Of a stretch of DNA of 64,000 bases, positions 1-9,871 are shown piece after piece. The DNA is taken from positions 186,001 through 250,000 of the forward strand of contig NZ_BMVU01000001.1 of the NCBI RefSeq assembly GCF_014650875.1, written 5' to 3'. The number at the start of each line of letters is the position of its first letter. The first letter of the stretch is position 1. Made by a program: the position numbers and the translations under genes. The notes beneath the pieces are model-generated. The model was not told where the DNA came from. It was given only the letters and a program-made list of their open reading frames with translations, and did not search any database. This DNA comes from Streptomyces minutiscleroticus (GTDB lineage: Bacteria; Actinomycetota; Actinomycetes; Streptomycetales; Streptomycetaceae).

Positions 1-2
1 AG

Positions 3-719
<717 letters not shown>

Positions 720-731
720 ACCAGCACACCC

Positions 732-1229
732 ATGTCGATCGACGTCAACAACGAGTCCGGCACCGAGGTCGACGAGCAGGCGATCCTCGACATCGCCCGC
801 TACGCGCTCGCGCGGATGCGCATCCACCCGCTGTCCGAGCTCTCGGTGATCGTCGTGGACGCCGCCGCCATGGAGCAGCTGCACGTGCAGTGGATGGACC
901 TGTCCGGTCCCACGGACGTCATGTCCTTCCCCATGGACGAGCTGCGCCCGCCCGCGAAGGACGACGACGAGCCGCCGCAGGGCCTGCTCGGCGACATCGT
1001 GCTCTGCCCCGAGGTCGCCGCCAAGCAGGGCGCCGAGGCGCCGACGCAGCACTCCATGGACGAGGAGCTCCAGCTCCTGACCGTCCACGGGGTGCTGCAC
1101 CTGCTCGGTTACGACCACGAGGAGCCGGACGAGAAGGCCGAGATGTTCGGCCTCCAGGCGGCCATCGTGGACGGCTGGCGCGCGGAGAAGGGCCTGACCG
1201 GTCCCTCCCCGGCCCCGACCGTCTCATGA
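732..1229 (+). CDS. ybeY: Endoribonuclease YbeY (rRNA maturation factor)
   Basis: The 165-aa protein carries the UPF0054 zinc signature, visible as [11 protein letters not shown] near residues 119-129, whose three histidines bind zinc. YbeY is a single-strand endoribonuclease acting in 16S rRNA 3' end maturation and ribosome quality control. The N-terminal part contains the conserved [17 protein letters not shown] stretch. The acidic, proline-rich loop around residues 75-83 (KDDDEPPQ) is a usual actinobacterial feature. The gene starts 12 nt after phoH, and its TGA overlaps the ATG of the CBS-domain gene (ATGA at 1226-1229), so translation of the two is probably coupled. Confidence 0.95.
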   Translation: MSIDVNNESGTEVDEQAILDIARYALARMRIHPLSELSVIVVDAAAMEQLHVQWMDLSGPTDVMSFPMDELRPPAKDDDEPPQGLLGDIVLCPEVAAKQGAEAPTQHSMDEELQLLTVHGVLHLLGYDHEEPDEKAEMFGLQAAIVDGWRAEKGLTGPSPAPTVS

Positions 1230-2536
1230 GCGCGCAACTGGTCCTCGGCGCCATAGCCCTGGTCGTCGTGGCGTGGCTGGCCGCCTGCGCGGAGGCGGCG
1301 CTCGCCCGCGTCTCCAGCTTCCGCGCCGAGGAGGCCGTGCGCTCGGGCCGCCGCGGCGGCGCCAAGCTCGCCCAGGTCGCCGCCGACCCCACCCGCTACC
1401 TCAACGTCGCGCTGCTGGTGCGCGTGGCCTGCGAGATGGCGGCGGCCGCGCTCGTGACGTACGCCTGCCTGCGGCAGTTCGACGCGACCTGGGAGGCCCT
1501 GGTCGTCGCCATCGCCGTGATGGTCCTCGTCTCCTACGTGGCCGTCGGGGTCTCCCCGCGCACCATCGGCCGCCAGCACCCGCTGAACACGGCGACGGCC
1601 GCGGCGTACGTCCTGGTGCCGCTCGCGCGGATCATGGGCCCCGTCCCGTCGCTGCTCATCCTCATCGGCAACGCGCTGACGCCGGGCAAGGGCTTCCGGC
1701 GCGGTCCGTTCGCCTCCGAGGCGGAGCTGCGCGCGCTGGTGGACCTGGCGGAGAAGGAGTCGCTCATCGAGGCCGAGGAGCGCCGCATGGTGCACTCCGT
1801 CTTCGAGCTGGGCGACACCCTCGTGCGCGAGGTGATGGTGCCGCGTACGGACCTGGTGGTCATCGAGCGGTTCAAGACGATCCGCCAGGCCCTCACCCTC
1901 GCGCTGCGCTCGGGCTTCTCGCGCATCCCGGTCACCGGGGAGAGCGAGGACGACATCGTCGGCATCGTGTACCTGAAGGACCTGGCCCGCAAGACGCACA
2001 TCAGCCGGGACGCGGAGAGCGAGCTGGTGTCGACCGCGATGCGTCCGGCGGCGTTCGTGCCCGACACCAAGAACGCCGGCGACCTGCTGCGCGAGATGCA
2101 GCAGGAACGCAACCACGTCGCCGTCGTCATCGACGAGTACGGCGGCACGGCCGGCATCGTCACCATCGAGGACATCCTGGAGGAGATCGTCGGCGAGATC
2201 ACCGACGAGTACGACCGGGAGCTGCCGCCCGTCGAGGAGCTGGGCGAGGACCGCTACCGCGTCACCGCCCGCCTGGACATCGGCGACCTCGGCGACCTGT
2301 ACGGGATCGAGGCCTACGACGACGAGGACGTGGAGACCGTGGGCGGCCTGCTGGCCAAGGCGCTGGGCCGGGTGCCGATCGCCGGCGCCACGGCGGTGGT
2401 GCCGCTGCCCGACGGCCGCGAGCTGCGGCTGACGGCGGAGGCCCCGGCCGGCCGCCGCAACCGCATCGTCACCGTCCTGGTGGAGCCGGTCCCGCCCGCC
2501 GGGCCCGGGGAGGACGAGGCGGCGCGCGCGGAGTGA
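1226..2536 (+). CDS. CBS-pair/CorC transporter-associated membrane protein
   Basis: This 436-aa protein has the HlyC/CorC (TerC/CNNM-like) architecture. An N-terminal DUF21-like membrane region (residues 1-150) has hydrophobic segments around 3-20, 60-85, 92-112 and 125-150. A pair of CBS domains follows, with [14 protein letters not shown] near 201-214 and [17 protein letters not shown] near 296-312, and a C-terminal CorC/HlyC domain. The family is associated with divalent-cation (Mg2+/Co2+) efflux and envelope homeostasis; CBS domains usually sense adenyl nucleotides. I chose the ATG overlapping the ybeY stop; the long in-frame stretch upstream is a shadow of ybeY. The substrate cannot be read from the sequence. 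Confidence 0.9.
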   Translation: MSAQLVLGAIALVVVAWLAACAEAALARVSSFRAEEAVRSGRRGGAKLAQVAADPTRYLNVALLVRVACEMAAAALVTYACLRQFDATWEALVVAIAVMVLVSYVAVGVSPRTIGRQHPLNTATAAAYVLVPLARIMGPVPSLLILIGNALTPGKGFRRGPFASEAELRALVDLAEKESLIEAEERRMVHSVFELGDTLVREVMVPRTDLVVIERFKTIRQALTLALRSGFSRIPVTGESEDDIVGIVYLKDLARKTHISRDAESELVSTAMRPAAFVPDTKNAGDLLREMQQERNHVAVVIDEYGGTAGIVTIEDILEEIVGEITDEYDRELPPVEELGEDRYRVTARLDIGDLGDLYGIEAYDDEDVETVGGLLAKALGRVPIAGATAVVPLPDGRELRLTAEAPAGRRNRIVTVLVEPVPPAGPGEDEAARAE

Positions 2537-2561
2537 CGGAGTGACGGAGGGGGGAGAGGGG

Positions 2562-2921
2562 ATGACACCGGGGGAGCTGCGCGCGTTCTGCCTGTCGTTC
2601 GACGCGGCGGTGGAGGACTTCCCGTTCAACCCGCAGACCTCGGTCTTCAAGGTGTGCGGCAAGATCTTCGCGCTGACGGACCCGGCCGCGCGTCCCCTCA
2701 CCGTCAACCTCAAGTGCGGCCCGGAGGACGCCCTGCGCCTGCGGGCCGGCCACCCGGGGCTGATCGTCCCGGGCCGGCACATGAACAAGCGCCACTGGAA
2801 CACGGTCACCGTGGACGGCGGCCTGCCGGACACCCTCGTACGGGAGCTGATCGAGGACTCGTACGACCTGGTGGTGGCGGGGCTGCCGCGGGCGGAGCGG
2901 CTGCGGCTCGACCGCCCCTGA
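2562..2921 (+). CDS. MmcQ/YjbR family DNA-binding protein
   Basis: A 119-aa protein of the MmcQ/YjbR family, recognised by the N-terminal FDAAVEDFPFNPQTSVFKVCGKIFA pattern (positions 8-32) and by the later PGRHMNKRHWNTV motif. The family adopts a CyaY-like fold with a double-wing DNA-binding surface; cellular targets are generally unknown. ATG 2562 is preferred because GGAGG lies about 12 nt upstream; an in-frame GTG at 2541 would add seven residues and has no ribosome-binding site. The gene lies 25 nt after the CBS protein and before the deaminase-like gene, so it probably shares the upstream operon. Confidence 0.88.
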   Translation: MTPGELRAFCLSFDAAVEDFPFNPQTSVFKVCGKIFALTDPAARPLTVNLKCGPEDALRLRAGHPGLIVPGRHMNKRHWNTVTVDGGLPDTLVRELIEDSYDLVVAGLPRAERLRLDRP

Positions 2922-3004
2922 GAACCGCTCCGCGGCCGCCGCCCCCGGGCCCGCGGGAGCCGCCCCGGGAGCGGACCCGGGCGGGCGCTTCGTATGCTCG
3001 GGGC

Positions 3005-3358
3005 ATGACCGACAGCAGCGCGCTCGACCCCGAGGACCGCAAGATCATCACCCTGGCCCGCTCGGCGCGGGCCCGCAACGGAGTGCCCGAGGGCGCGGCC
3101 GTGCGCGACGAGACGGGACGGACCTACGTCGCGGGGACGGTGGACCTGCCGTCGCTGCGGCTGAGCGCGCTGCGGACCGCCGTGGCCATGGCCGTGGCGT
3201 CCGGTGCGAAGTCCCTGGAGGCGGCGGCCGTGGTGACGGAGGCCGGGGCGGCCTCCGCCGACGACCTGGCGGCCGTGCGCGACCTCGGCGGCGCGGACAC
3301 GCCGGTGTTCCTGGCGGGCCCCGACGGCGCGGTGCGCGAGGCCGTCACCGCCGGCTGA
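3005..3358 (+). CDS. Cytidine deaminase-fold protein lacking zinc ligands
   Basis: The 117-aa protein is the small protein usually labelled cytidine deaminase at this place in Streptomyces chromosomes. The order of its secondary structure elements fits a CDA-like fold (RKIITLARSARARNG, GRTYVAGTVDLPSLRLSALRTAV, AVVTE). However, neither the (C/H)AE zinc/catalytic triad nor the PCxxC pair is present: the position expected for CAE reads LSALRTAV, and no cysteine exists in the protein. It is therefore unlikely to be a zinc-dependent deaminase. TATGCT at 2993-2998 is a good -10 element only six nt before the ATG and there is no Shine-Dalgarno, so a leaderless mRNA is likely. A strong hairpin follows the stop. 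Confidence 0.75.
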   Translation: MTDSSALDPEDRKIITLARSARARNGVPEGAAVRDETGRTYVAGTVDLPSLRLSALRTAVAMAVASGAKSLEAAAVVTEAGAASADDLAAVRDLGGADTPVFLAGPDGAVREAVTAG

Positions 3359-3379
3359 GGAGAGACGGGAAGAAGGCGC

Positions 3380-3403
3380 AGGGGCGGGCCGGGGCCCGCC
3401 CCT
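3380..3403 (+). terminator. Hairpin ending the phoH-ybeY operon
   Basis: AGGGGCGGGCC and GGCCCGCCCCT form a perfect 11-bp inverted repeat with a 2-nt centre, 22 nt after the deaminase-like stop. There is no T-run, as is common for Streptomyces terminators. Confidence 0.6.
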
Positions 3404-3410
3404 CCGCGCT

Positions 3411-3531
3411 CTCCGGCACTCCGGCCCGCGGGGCGTCCGGGCCCGCGTTCTGCCGTACGCTTCCGGGATTCCGGCTCGGAAGGCGTCCGGATCCGCGTCC
3501 TGCCACGCGCCTCCGGAACCCCGTGTCCGCC
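3411..3531. repeat. 50-bp imperfect direct repeat, 2.4 copies
   Basis: Copy 1 (3411-3460) and copy 2 (3461-3510) align base for base over 50 positions with roughly 75 % identity, each starting with (c/t)TCCGG and carrying GGCGTCCGG and CGCGTxCTGCC blocks. A partial third copy covers 3511-3531. It fills the gap between the upstream operon and era. No coding frame supports it. Confidence 0.7.
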
Positions 3532-3620
3532 GTCCCGTGGGCGGCGGCGGACGCCCGCGTTCCGGCGCCATGGGCGACAGCCGTGCGGTACCGGTCCGTG
3601 GATCAGGGACAATGGGCGCC

Positions 3621-4628
3621 ATGAGCGTTCGTACCCCGTCATCCGAGCCGTCCGAGGCCACTCGCCCTCACCGTGCCGGCTTCGCCTGCTTCGTGGGCCG
3701 CCCCAACGCGGGCAAGTCCACCCTCACGAATGCTCTGGTCGGCCAGAAGGTGGCGATCACCTCGAACCGGCCGCAGACCACGCGGCACACGGTGCGCGGC
3801 ATCGTGCACCGCCCCGACGCGCAGCTGATCCTCGTGGACACCCCCGGCCTGCACAAGCCGCGCACGCTGCTGGGCGAGCGGCTCAACGACGTCGTGCGGA
3901 CCACCTGGGCCGAGGTCGACGTCATCGGCTTCTGCCTGCCCGCGGACCAGAAGATCGGCCCCGGCGACCGCTTCATCGCCAAGGAGCTGGCCGGGATCAA
4001 GAAGACCCCGAAGGTCGCGATCGTCACCAAGACGGACCTCGTGGACGGCAAGGCCCTCGCCGAGCAGCTGATCGCGGTCGACCAGCTCGGCAAGGAGCTG
4101 GGCATCGAGTGGGCGGAGATCATCCCCGTCTCGGCGACCGCGGCGGAGGAGGCGGGACGCAGTCCCTCGAACAAGGGCGGTGGTGGGCGAGGGGCCGGCC
4201 AAGTGGATCTGCTGGCCGACCTGCTGGTCCCGCTGCTGCCCGAGGGGCCCGCGCTCTACCCGGAGGGCGACCTCACGGACGAGCCCGAGCAGGTCATGGT
4301 GGCGGAGCTGATCCGCGAGGCCGCCCTCGAGGGCGTGCGCGACGAGCTGCCGCACTCCATCGCCGTGGTGGTGGAGGAGATGCTGCCCCGCGAGGACCGC
4401 CCGGCGGACAAGCCGCTGCTCGACATCCACGCCTTCGTCTACATCGAGCGGCCCAGCCAGAAGGGCATCATCATCGGCCCGAAGGGCAAGCGGCTGAAGG
4501 ACGTGGGCATCAAGTCCCGCAAGCAGATCGAGGCGCTGCTGGGCACGCCCGTCTTCCTCGACCTGCACGTGAAGGTCGCCAAGGACTGGCAGCGCGACCC
4601 GCGCCAGCTGCGCAAGCTGGGCTTCTGA
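3621..4628 (+). CDS. era: GTPase Era (ribosome assembly)
   Basis: The 335-aa protein has the Era GTPase domain (G1 GRPNAGKS at 26-33, G3 DTPG, G4 TKTD, G5 SAT at 171-173) and a C-terminal KH domain (KGIIIGPKGKRLKDVG). Era binds the 3' end of 16S rRNA and acts in 30S assembly. Between SAT and QVDLLADLL there is an unusual loop, residues about 174-196, rich in Gly, Ala and Ser and encoded by 4140-4205. I do not expect this in typical Era proteins. ATG 3621 is chosen because GACAAT (3608-3613) lies 7 nt upstream and no good ribosome-binding site exists, suggesting leaderless transcription. It faces the GH1 gene convergently. Confidence 0.95.
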   Translation: MSVRTPSSEPSEATRPHRAGFACFVGRPNAGKSTLTNALVGQKVAITSNRPQTTRHTVRGIVHRPDAQLILVDTPGLHKPRTLLGERLNDVVRTTWAEVDVIGFCLPADQKIGPGDRFIAKELAGIKKTPKVAIVTKTDLVDGKALAEQLIAVDQLGKELGIEWAEIIPVSATAAEEAGRSPSNKGGGGRGAGQVDLLADLLVPLLPEGPALYPEGDLTDEPEQVMVAELIREAALEGVRDELPHSIAVVVEEMLPREDRPADKPLLDIHAFVYIERPSQKGIIIGPKGKRLKDVGIKSRKQIEALLGTPVFLDLHVKVAKDWQRDPRQLRKLGF

Positions 4629-4662
4629 CCCTCCCCGCGCGGACCGCGCGGCCCGGCGCCCG

Positions 4663-5979
4663 TCACCGCTGGGCCCGCAGCACCTCCCTGAACCACGCGT
4701 ACGACGCCTTCGGGGTGCGCTCCAGGGTCTCGCGGTCGACGTGGACGAGGCCGAAGCGGCGGGTGTAGCCCTCCGCCCACTCGAAGTTGTCCAGCAGCGA
4801 CCAGACGAAGTAGCCGCGCACGTCGACGCCCGCCTCCACGGCGGCGTGCAGCGCCCGGATGTGGGCGGCCAGGAACGCGATCCGCTCCTGGTCGTCCACG
4901 CCCTCGTAGCTGCACCCGTTCTCGGTGATCACGACGGGCGGCAGCCGGTCGCCGTAGCGTTCGCGGAAGCCGGTGAGCAGGGCCGTCAGCGCCTCGGGCA
5001 CCACCGGCCAGCCGTAGTCGGTGCGCGGGTACCCCTCGATCTCGCGCACGGAGAAGGGCAGTCCGGCGGGCAGCCGCAGCCCCGAGTGGACGGTCTCCGT
5101 CCCCCGCGGCGCCCCCACCTTCGTCGGCGCGTAGTAGTTGACCCCGTACCAGTCCAGGGGCTCCGCGATCGTCTCCAGGTCGGCCGCGGCGCCGTCCGGC
5201 AGCAGCTCCGCCAGCTCCTCGGGGTAGCGGCCGAGCAGCAGCGGGTCGGCGAAGAGGCGGTTCAGCAGCAGGTCGTACAGTTCCGCGGCCGCCGTGTCCT
5301 CGGGGTCCTGCGAGGCGGGCCAGACCGGGCCGTGCGAGTTGGCGATCCCGACGTCGGTGATCCCGACCGCCCGCAGCGCCCGGACGGCCAGGCCGTGGGC
5401 CAGCAGCTGGTGGTGGGCCGCCGGCAGCGCGTCGAGGAGGAGCGCGCGGCCGGGCGCGTGCACGCCGAGCGCGTGGCCGAGCAGCGTGTGCTCGGCGGGT
5501 TCGTTCAGGGTGATCCAGGTGCGGACGCGGTCGCCGAGGTGGTCCGCGACCCGCCCCGCGTACCGCGCGAACTCCTCGGCCGTCGCCCGCCGCAGCCAGC
5601 CGCCCGTCTCCTCCAGGGCCAGCGGCAGGTCCCAGTGGAAGAGCGTCGGCACGGGGCGCACGCCCGCCGCGCACAGCTCGTCCACCAGCCGGTCGTAGAA
5701 GCCGAGGCCGCCGGGGGACTCCGCGCGCGGCCAGGAGACCGAGAAGCGGTACGCGCCCACGCCCAGGTCGCGCAGGAGCGCCACGTCCTCGCGGTAGCGG
5801 TGGTAGTGGTCGCAGGCCACCGCCGCCGTCGAACCGTCCCTGACCCGGCCGGGCTCGGCCGTGAAGGCGTCCCACACCGACGGGGCGCGCTCGTCGGCGC
5901 CGCCCTCGATCTGGTGCGCCGAGGTGGACACGCCCCACAGGAAGCCGGGCGGGAAACGGGGAACCGCTGCGCTCGCCAT
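4663..5979 (-). CDS. GH1 family beta-glucosidase
   Basis: A 438-aa glycoside hydrolase family 1 enzyme, a TIM barrel that hydrolyses beta-glucosides by retention. The N-terminal PPGFLWGVSTSAHQIEGG is the family signature. TLNEP carries the acid/base glutamate and VITENG the nucleophile, and YFVWSLLDNFEWAEGY forms part of the aglycone site. There is no signal peptide, so it is probably cytosolic and acts on imported cello-oligosaccharides or plant glucosides. The start at 5979 has GGAGGA ten nt upstream; an in-frame upstream ATG at 5997 lacks one. No sugar transporter is adjacent, so the physiological substrate is open. Confidence 0.92.
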   Translation of the reverse strand: MASAAVPRFPPGFLWGVSTSAHQIEGGADERAPSVWDAFTAEPGRVRDGSTAAVACDHYHRYREDVALLRDLGVGAYRFSVSWPRAESPGGLGFYDRLVDELCAAGVRPVPTLFHWDLPLALEETGGWLRRATAEEFARYAGRVADHLGDRVRTWITLNEPAEHTLLGHALGVHAPGRALLLDALPAAHHQLLAHGLAVRALRAVGITDVGIANSHGPVWPASQDPEDTAAAELYDLLLNRLFADPLLLGRYPEELAELLPDGAAADLETIAEPLDWYGVNYYAPTKVGAPRGTETVHSGLRLPAGLPFSVREIEGYPRTDYGWPVVPEALTALLTGFRERYGDRLPPVVITENGCSYEGVDDQERIAFLAAHIRALHAAVEAGVDVRGYFVWSLLDNFEWAEGYTRRFGLVHVDRETLERTPKASYAWFREVLRAQR

Positions 5980-6065
5980 GCGCGCGATCCTCCGCACAAC
6001 CGGCGGGCCGCGTCAACGGGGCGTCCCACGGGGCCCGGACGGGCGGCGCCTTCGCGCCACCGCCG

Positions 6066-6110
6066 CCCGTGCAGCCCGTGCAGCCCGTGCCGCCCGTGCC
6101 GCCCGTACCG
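6066..6110. repeat. 9-bp tandem repeat, 5 copies
   Basis: Five consecutive 9-mers of the form CCCGTGCxG, the last CCCGTACCG, lie upstream of the GH1 gene. They run directly into the heptamer array at 6114. Confidence 0.85.
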
Positions 6111-6113
6111 TCC

Positions 6114-6183
6114 GCCCGCCGCCCGCCGCCCGCCGCCCGCCGCCCGCCGCCCGCCGCCCGCCGCCCGCCGCCCGCCGCCCGCC
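6114..6183. repeat. 7-bp tandem repeat GCCCGCC, 10 perfect copies
   Basis: Ten uninterrupted copies of GCCCGCC occupy exactly 70 bp between the emfourin gene and the GH1 gene. Every frame reads as a low-complexity Pro/Ala/Arg peptide, so it is not coding. Such an array should vary in copy number by slippage. Confidence 0.95.
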
Positions 6184-6237
6184 GCCGTCCGCGCCGCCGC
6201 CCGTGCCGCCGGCACCGGTCCGTTCCGCGTCCGCCGC

Positions 6238-6504
6238 TCACGCCCCGTGCTCCAGCACCCGCGAGATCAGCTCCCGCTGCTCGTCCGTGAGCCGGGGGTC
6301 CGCGCAGTACGCGGTCCGGCCGTCCACGGTGATCCGGTAGGCGAAGCCGTCCGGCACACCGGCCGGCGGGGTGTCCCGGCAGGCGGCCACGGCCCGCTCG
6401 GCGAGCGCGTGCCAGTCGGCGGCGTCGGCCCGTCCCGAGGTGTCCACCTCGGCGCGGCGCCCGATGCCCGCGAAGCCGCCCGTGCGCCTCACTTCGATCC
6501 GCAT
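6238..6504 (-). CDS. Emfourin-type protealysin inhibitor
   Basis: An 88-aa protein beginning MRIEVRRTGGFAGIGRRAEVDT and containing YRITVDGRTAYCADPRLTDEQ, which matches the emfourin pattern: small cytoplasmic inhibitors of protealysin-like M4 proteases with an N-terminal GFAG loop. It lies 33 nt downstream of the M4 protease gene on the same strand, the arrangement known for protealysin and emfourin in Serratia. Its likely role is to hold the intracellular protease inactive. AGGAC lies a few nt before the ATG. There is no signal peptide. The assignment rests on my recognition of the sequence pattern plus the neighbour. Confidence 0.8.
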   Translation of the reverse strand: MRIEVRRTGGFAGIGRRAEVDTSGRADAADWHALAERAVAACRDTPPAGVPDGFAYRITVDGRTAYCADPRLTDEQRELISRVLEHGA

Positions 6505-6537
6505 GAGGTCCTGTCTAGTACGTCGGGCCGGGTACGG

Positions 6538-7623
6538 CTACGCGGCCGAGGAGCCGTTCCCCTCGGTCTCCACCCCGACCTGCTGCCACGCCTTCAGGAC
6601 GGCCTGGAGCTCCTCGCCCCGGCCGAACGCGGTGCGCGCCCGCGCCACCGTCAGCCGCGCGAAGTCCGCGAAGCCCGCCTCGGAGGACAGCTCGCCGCCG
6701 GTCAGCACGTCGTACCAGATCTGTCCCGCGCGCTCCCAGGCGTAGCCGCCGAGGGCCTTGGCGACCAGGTAGAACGCGTGGTTCGGGATGCCGGAGTTGA
6801 TGTGCACGCCGCCGTTGTCGTCATGGGTGTCGACGTAGCCGTCCATCGTGGCGGGCTGCGGGTCCTTGCCGAGCACGTCGTCGTCGTAGGCGGTGCCCGG
6901 CTCCTTCATCGAGCGCAGCGCCTCGCCGGTGACGCGCGGGGCGAGCAGGCCCGCGCCGATCAGCCAGTCGGCCTCGCCGGCGGTCTGGCCGAGCGCGTAC
7001 TGCTTGACGAGCGAGCCGAAGACGTCGGACAGCGACTCGTTCAGGGCGCCGGGCTGGCCGGAGTAGGTGAGGTTCGCCGAGTACTGCGTGACGCCGTGGG
7101 CCAGCTCGTGCCCGATGACGTCGACCGGGACGGTGAAGTCCAGGAAGATCTCGCCGTCGCCGTCGCCGAACACCATCTGCTCGCCGTTCCAGAAGGCGTT
7201 GTTGTAGTCCTCGTCGTAGTGCACGGTCGCGACCAGCGGCAGGCCCCGGTCGTCGACCGAGCGGCGCCGGTAGGCCTTGAGGAACAGCTCGAAGGTGGCG
7301 CCGAGGCCGGTGTACGCGCGGTTGACCGTGGCGTCCTTGCCCGGCTCGTCGCCCTCGCCGCGCACCTTCCGGCCGGGCAGGTCCCGGCCGTGCCGGGCGT
7401 CGTGGACGGTGCGCCGGGGCCTGTCCGGCTCCGCGGCGTCGGCGGGGGCGGGCGCGCCGAGCGCGGCGGTCGTGCGGCGGCGGGTGCGTTCGAGGGCGTC
7501 GCGCTCCAGGGTGCGGCGGGCCGGGCCGGAGAGCGCGGGGTCCTCGGCCCGGGCGAGGCGGTCGAGGACGTGGGGCGGGACGATGGTGCAGAAGACAGGC
7601 TCGAAGCCTGCGTCGGCGTTCAT
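6538..7623 (-). CDS. M4 (thermolysin-like, protealysin-type) metalloprotease
   Basis: The 361-aa protein has the short protealysin-type propeptide (FCTIVPPHVLDRLA at 11-24) and a thermolysin-like catalytic domain: HELAH at 172-176, NESLSD at 195-200 providing the third zinc ligand E196, and GGVHINSGIPNHAFY with the transition-state histidine. There is no signal peptide, and unlike secreted bacillolysins the propeptide is short, so it is made inside the cell; protealysins can also reach the outside by unclear routes. ATG 7623 is favoured over GTG 7668 because the conserved propeptide starts right after it and GAATCT lies 7 nt upstream. The emfourin gene follows, presumably co-transcribed. Confidence 0.9.
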   Translation of the reverse strand: MNADAGFEPVFCTIVPPHVLDRLARAEDPALSGPARRTLERDALERTRRRTTAALGAPAPADAAEPDRPRRTVHDARHGRDLPGRKVRGEGDEPGKDATVNRAYTGLGATFELFLKAYRRRSVDDRGLPLVATVHYDEDYNNAFWNGEQMVFGDGDGEIFLDFTVPVDVIGHELAHGVTQYSANLTYSGQPGALNESLSDVFGSLVKQYALGQTAGEADWLIGAGLLAPRVTGEALRSMKEPGTAYDDDVLGKDPQPATMDGYVDTHDDNGGVHINSGIPNHAFYLVAKALGGYAWERAGQIWYDVLTGGELSSEAGFADFARLTVARARTAFGRGEELQAVLKAWQQVGVETEGNGSSAA

Positions 7624-7740
7624 GGCGGAGAGATTCGCACCCGGCCGCAGGGCTGTCACGGACGGCACTCATGATGAGGGAAATACCCGCACAGGGATTT
7701 CCGCGTTCCGTCACGAGTGGTATGAGACACCTTTTGTCCC

Positions 7741-7764
7741 GTATGGGATCACGATCCCGCATAC
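7741..7764. promoter_or_regulatory. GTAT-rich inverted repeat between protease and leuA
   Basis: GTATGGGATC at 7741 faces GATCCCGCATAC ending at 7764, nearly perfect 10-12 bp arms around AC. A further GTATGAGACAC at 7720 and the inverse GATAC at 7766-7770 extend the pattern. The position, between divergent genes, fits an operator; the regulator is unknown. Confidence 0.45.
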
Positions 7765-7797
7765 TGATACGGAACCGCGAACCCGGCACGGCTCGGC

Positions 7798-7803
7798 TAG
7801 GCT
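7798..7803 (+). promoter_or_regulatory. Probable leuA promoter -10 element
   Basis: TAGGCT at 7798-7803 is a good Streptomyces -10 hexamer. It places the transcription start a few nt before the leader-peptide ATG at 7814. No clear -35 is seen at 17-18 bp. Confidence 0.45.
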
Positions 7804-7813
7804 GCGGAGCACC

Positions 7814-7861
7814 ATGTGTTTCGGGCTGCTTCTCCTTAGCTGCCGCGGCGAGGGCCTGTAA
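7814..7861 (+). CDS. leuA leader peptide (attenuator)
   Basis: A 15-residue open frame, MCFGLLLLSCRGEGL, with four successive leucine codons (CTG CTT CTC CTT). Leu codons ending in T are rare in such a GC-rich genome, so ribosome stalling here should be very sensitive to charged tRNA-Leu. It lies about 105 nt before leuA, and a strong hairpin (7912-7935) separates the two. This is the classic layout of ribosome-mediated attenuation of leucine biosynthesis, known for actinobacterial leuA. The near-leaderless start fits the -10 at 7798. Confidence 0.85.
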   Translation: MCFGLLLLSCRGEGL

Positions 7862-9688
<1,827 letters not shown>

Positions 9689-9708
9689 CGCCCACGACCT
9701 GCGTCCTC

Positions 9709-9750
9709 CCGGTCCCGTCCGCCGTCGAGGCGGGCGGGGCCGGCTCTTTT
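9709..9750 (+). terminator. leuA terminator
   Basis: A 15-bp stem (9709-9723 with 9729-9743, two G-U pairs) with a 5-nt loop, followed by CTCTTTT. It is a classical intrinsic terminator 21 nt after leuA. Confidence 0.85.
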
Positions 9751-9871
9751 CCGGGGCGTTTACCGGCCATGGTCACGAACAGGTCTCGTACGGGGTAATG
9801 ACTCCACAACGGCTATGTGGCTAACATCACGCCAGCGCGGCGATGTTGCCGCGGGGTTACGGAGGTGCGAC

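Noticed and set aside
1109..3661. 850-residue minus-strand open frame opposite the CBS protein and era
   Set aside because: Arg/Gly/Ala-rich mirror of high-GC coding DNA; contains no recognisable domain and overlaps four well-supported genes.
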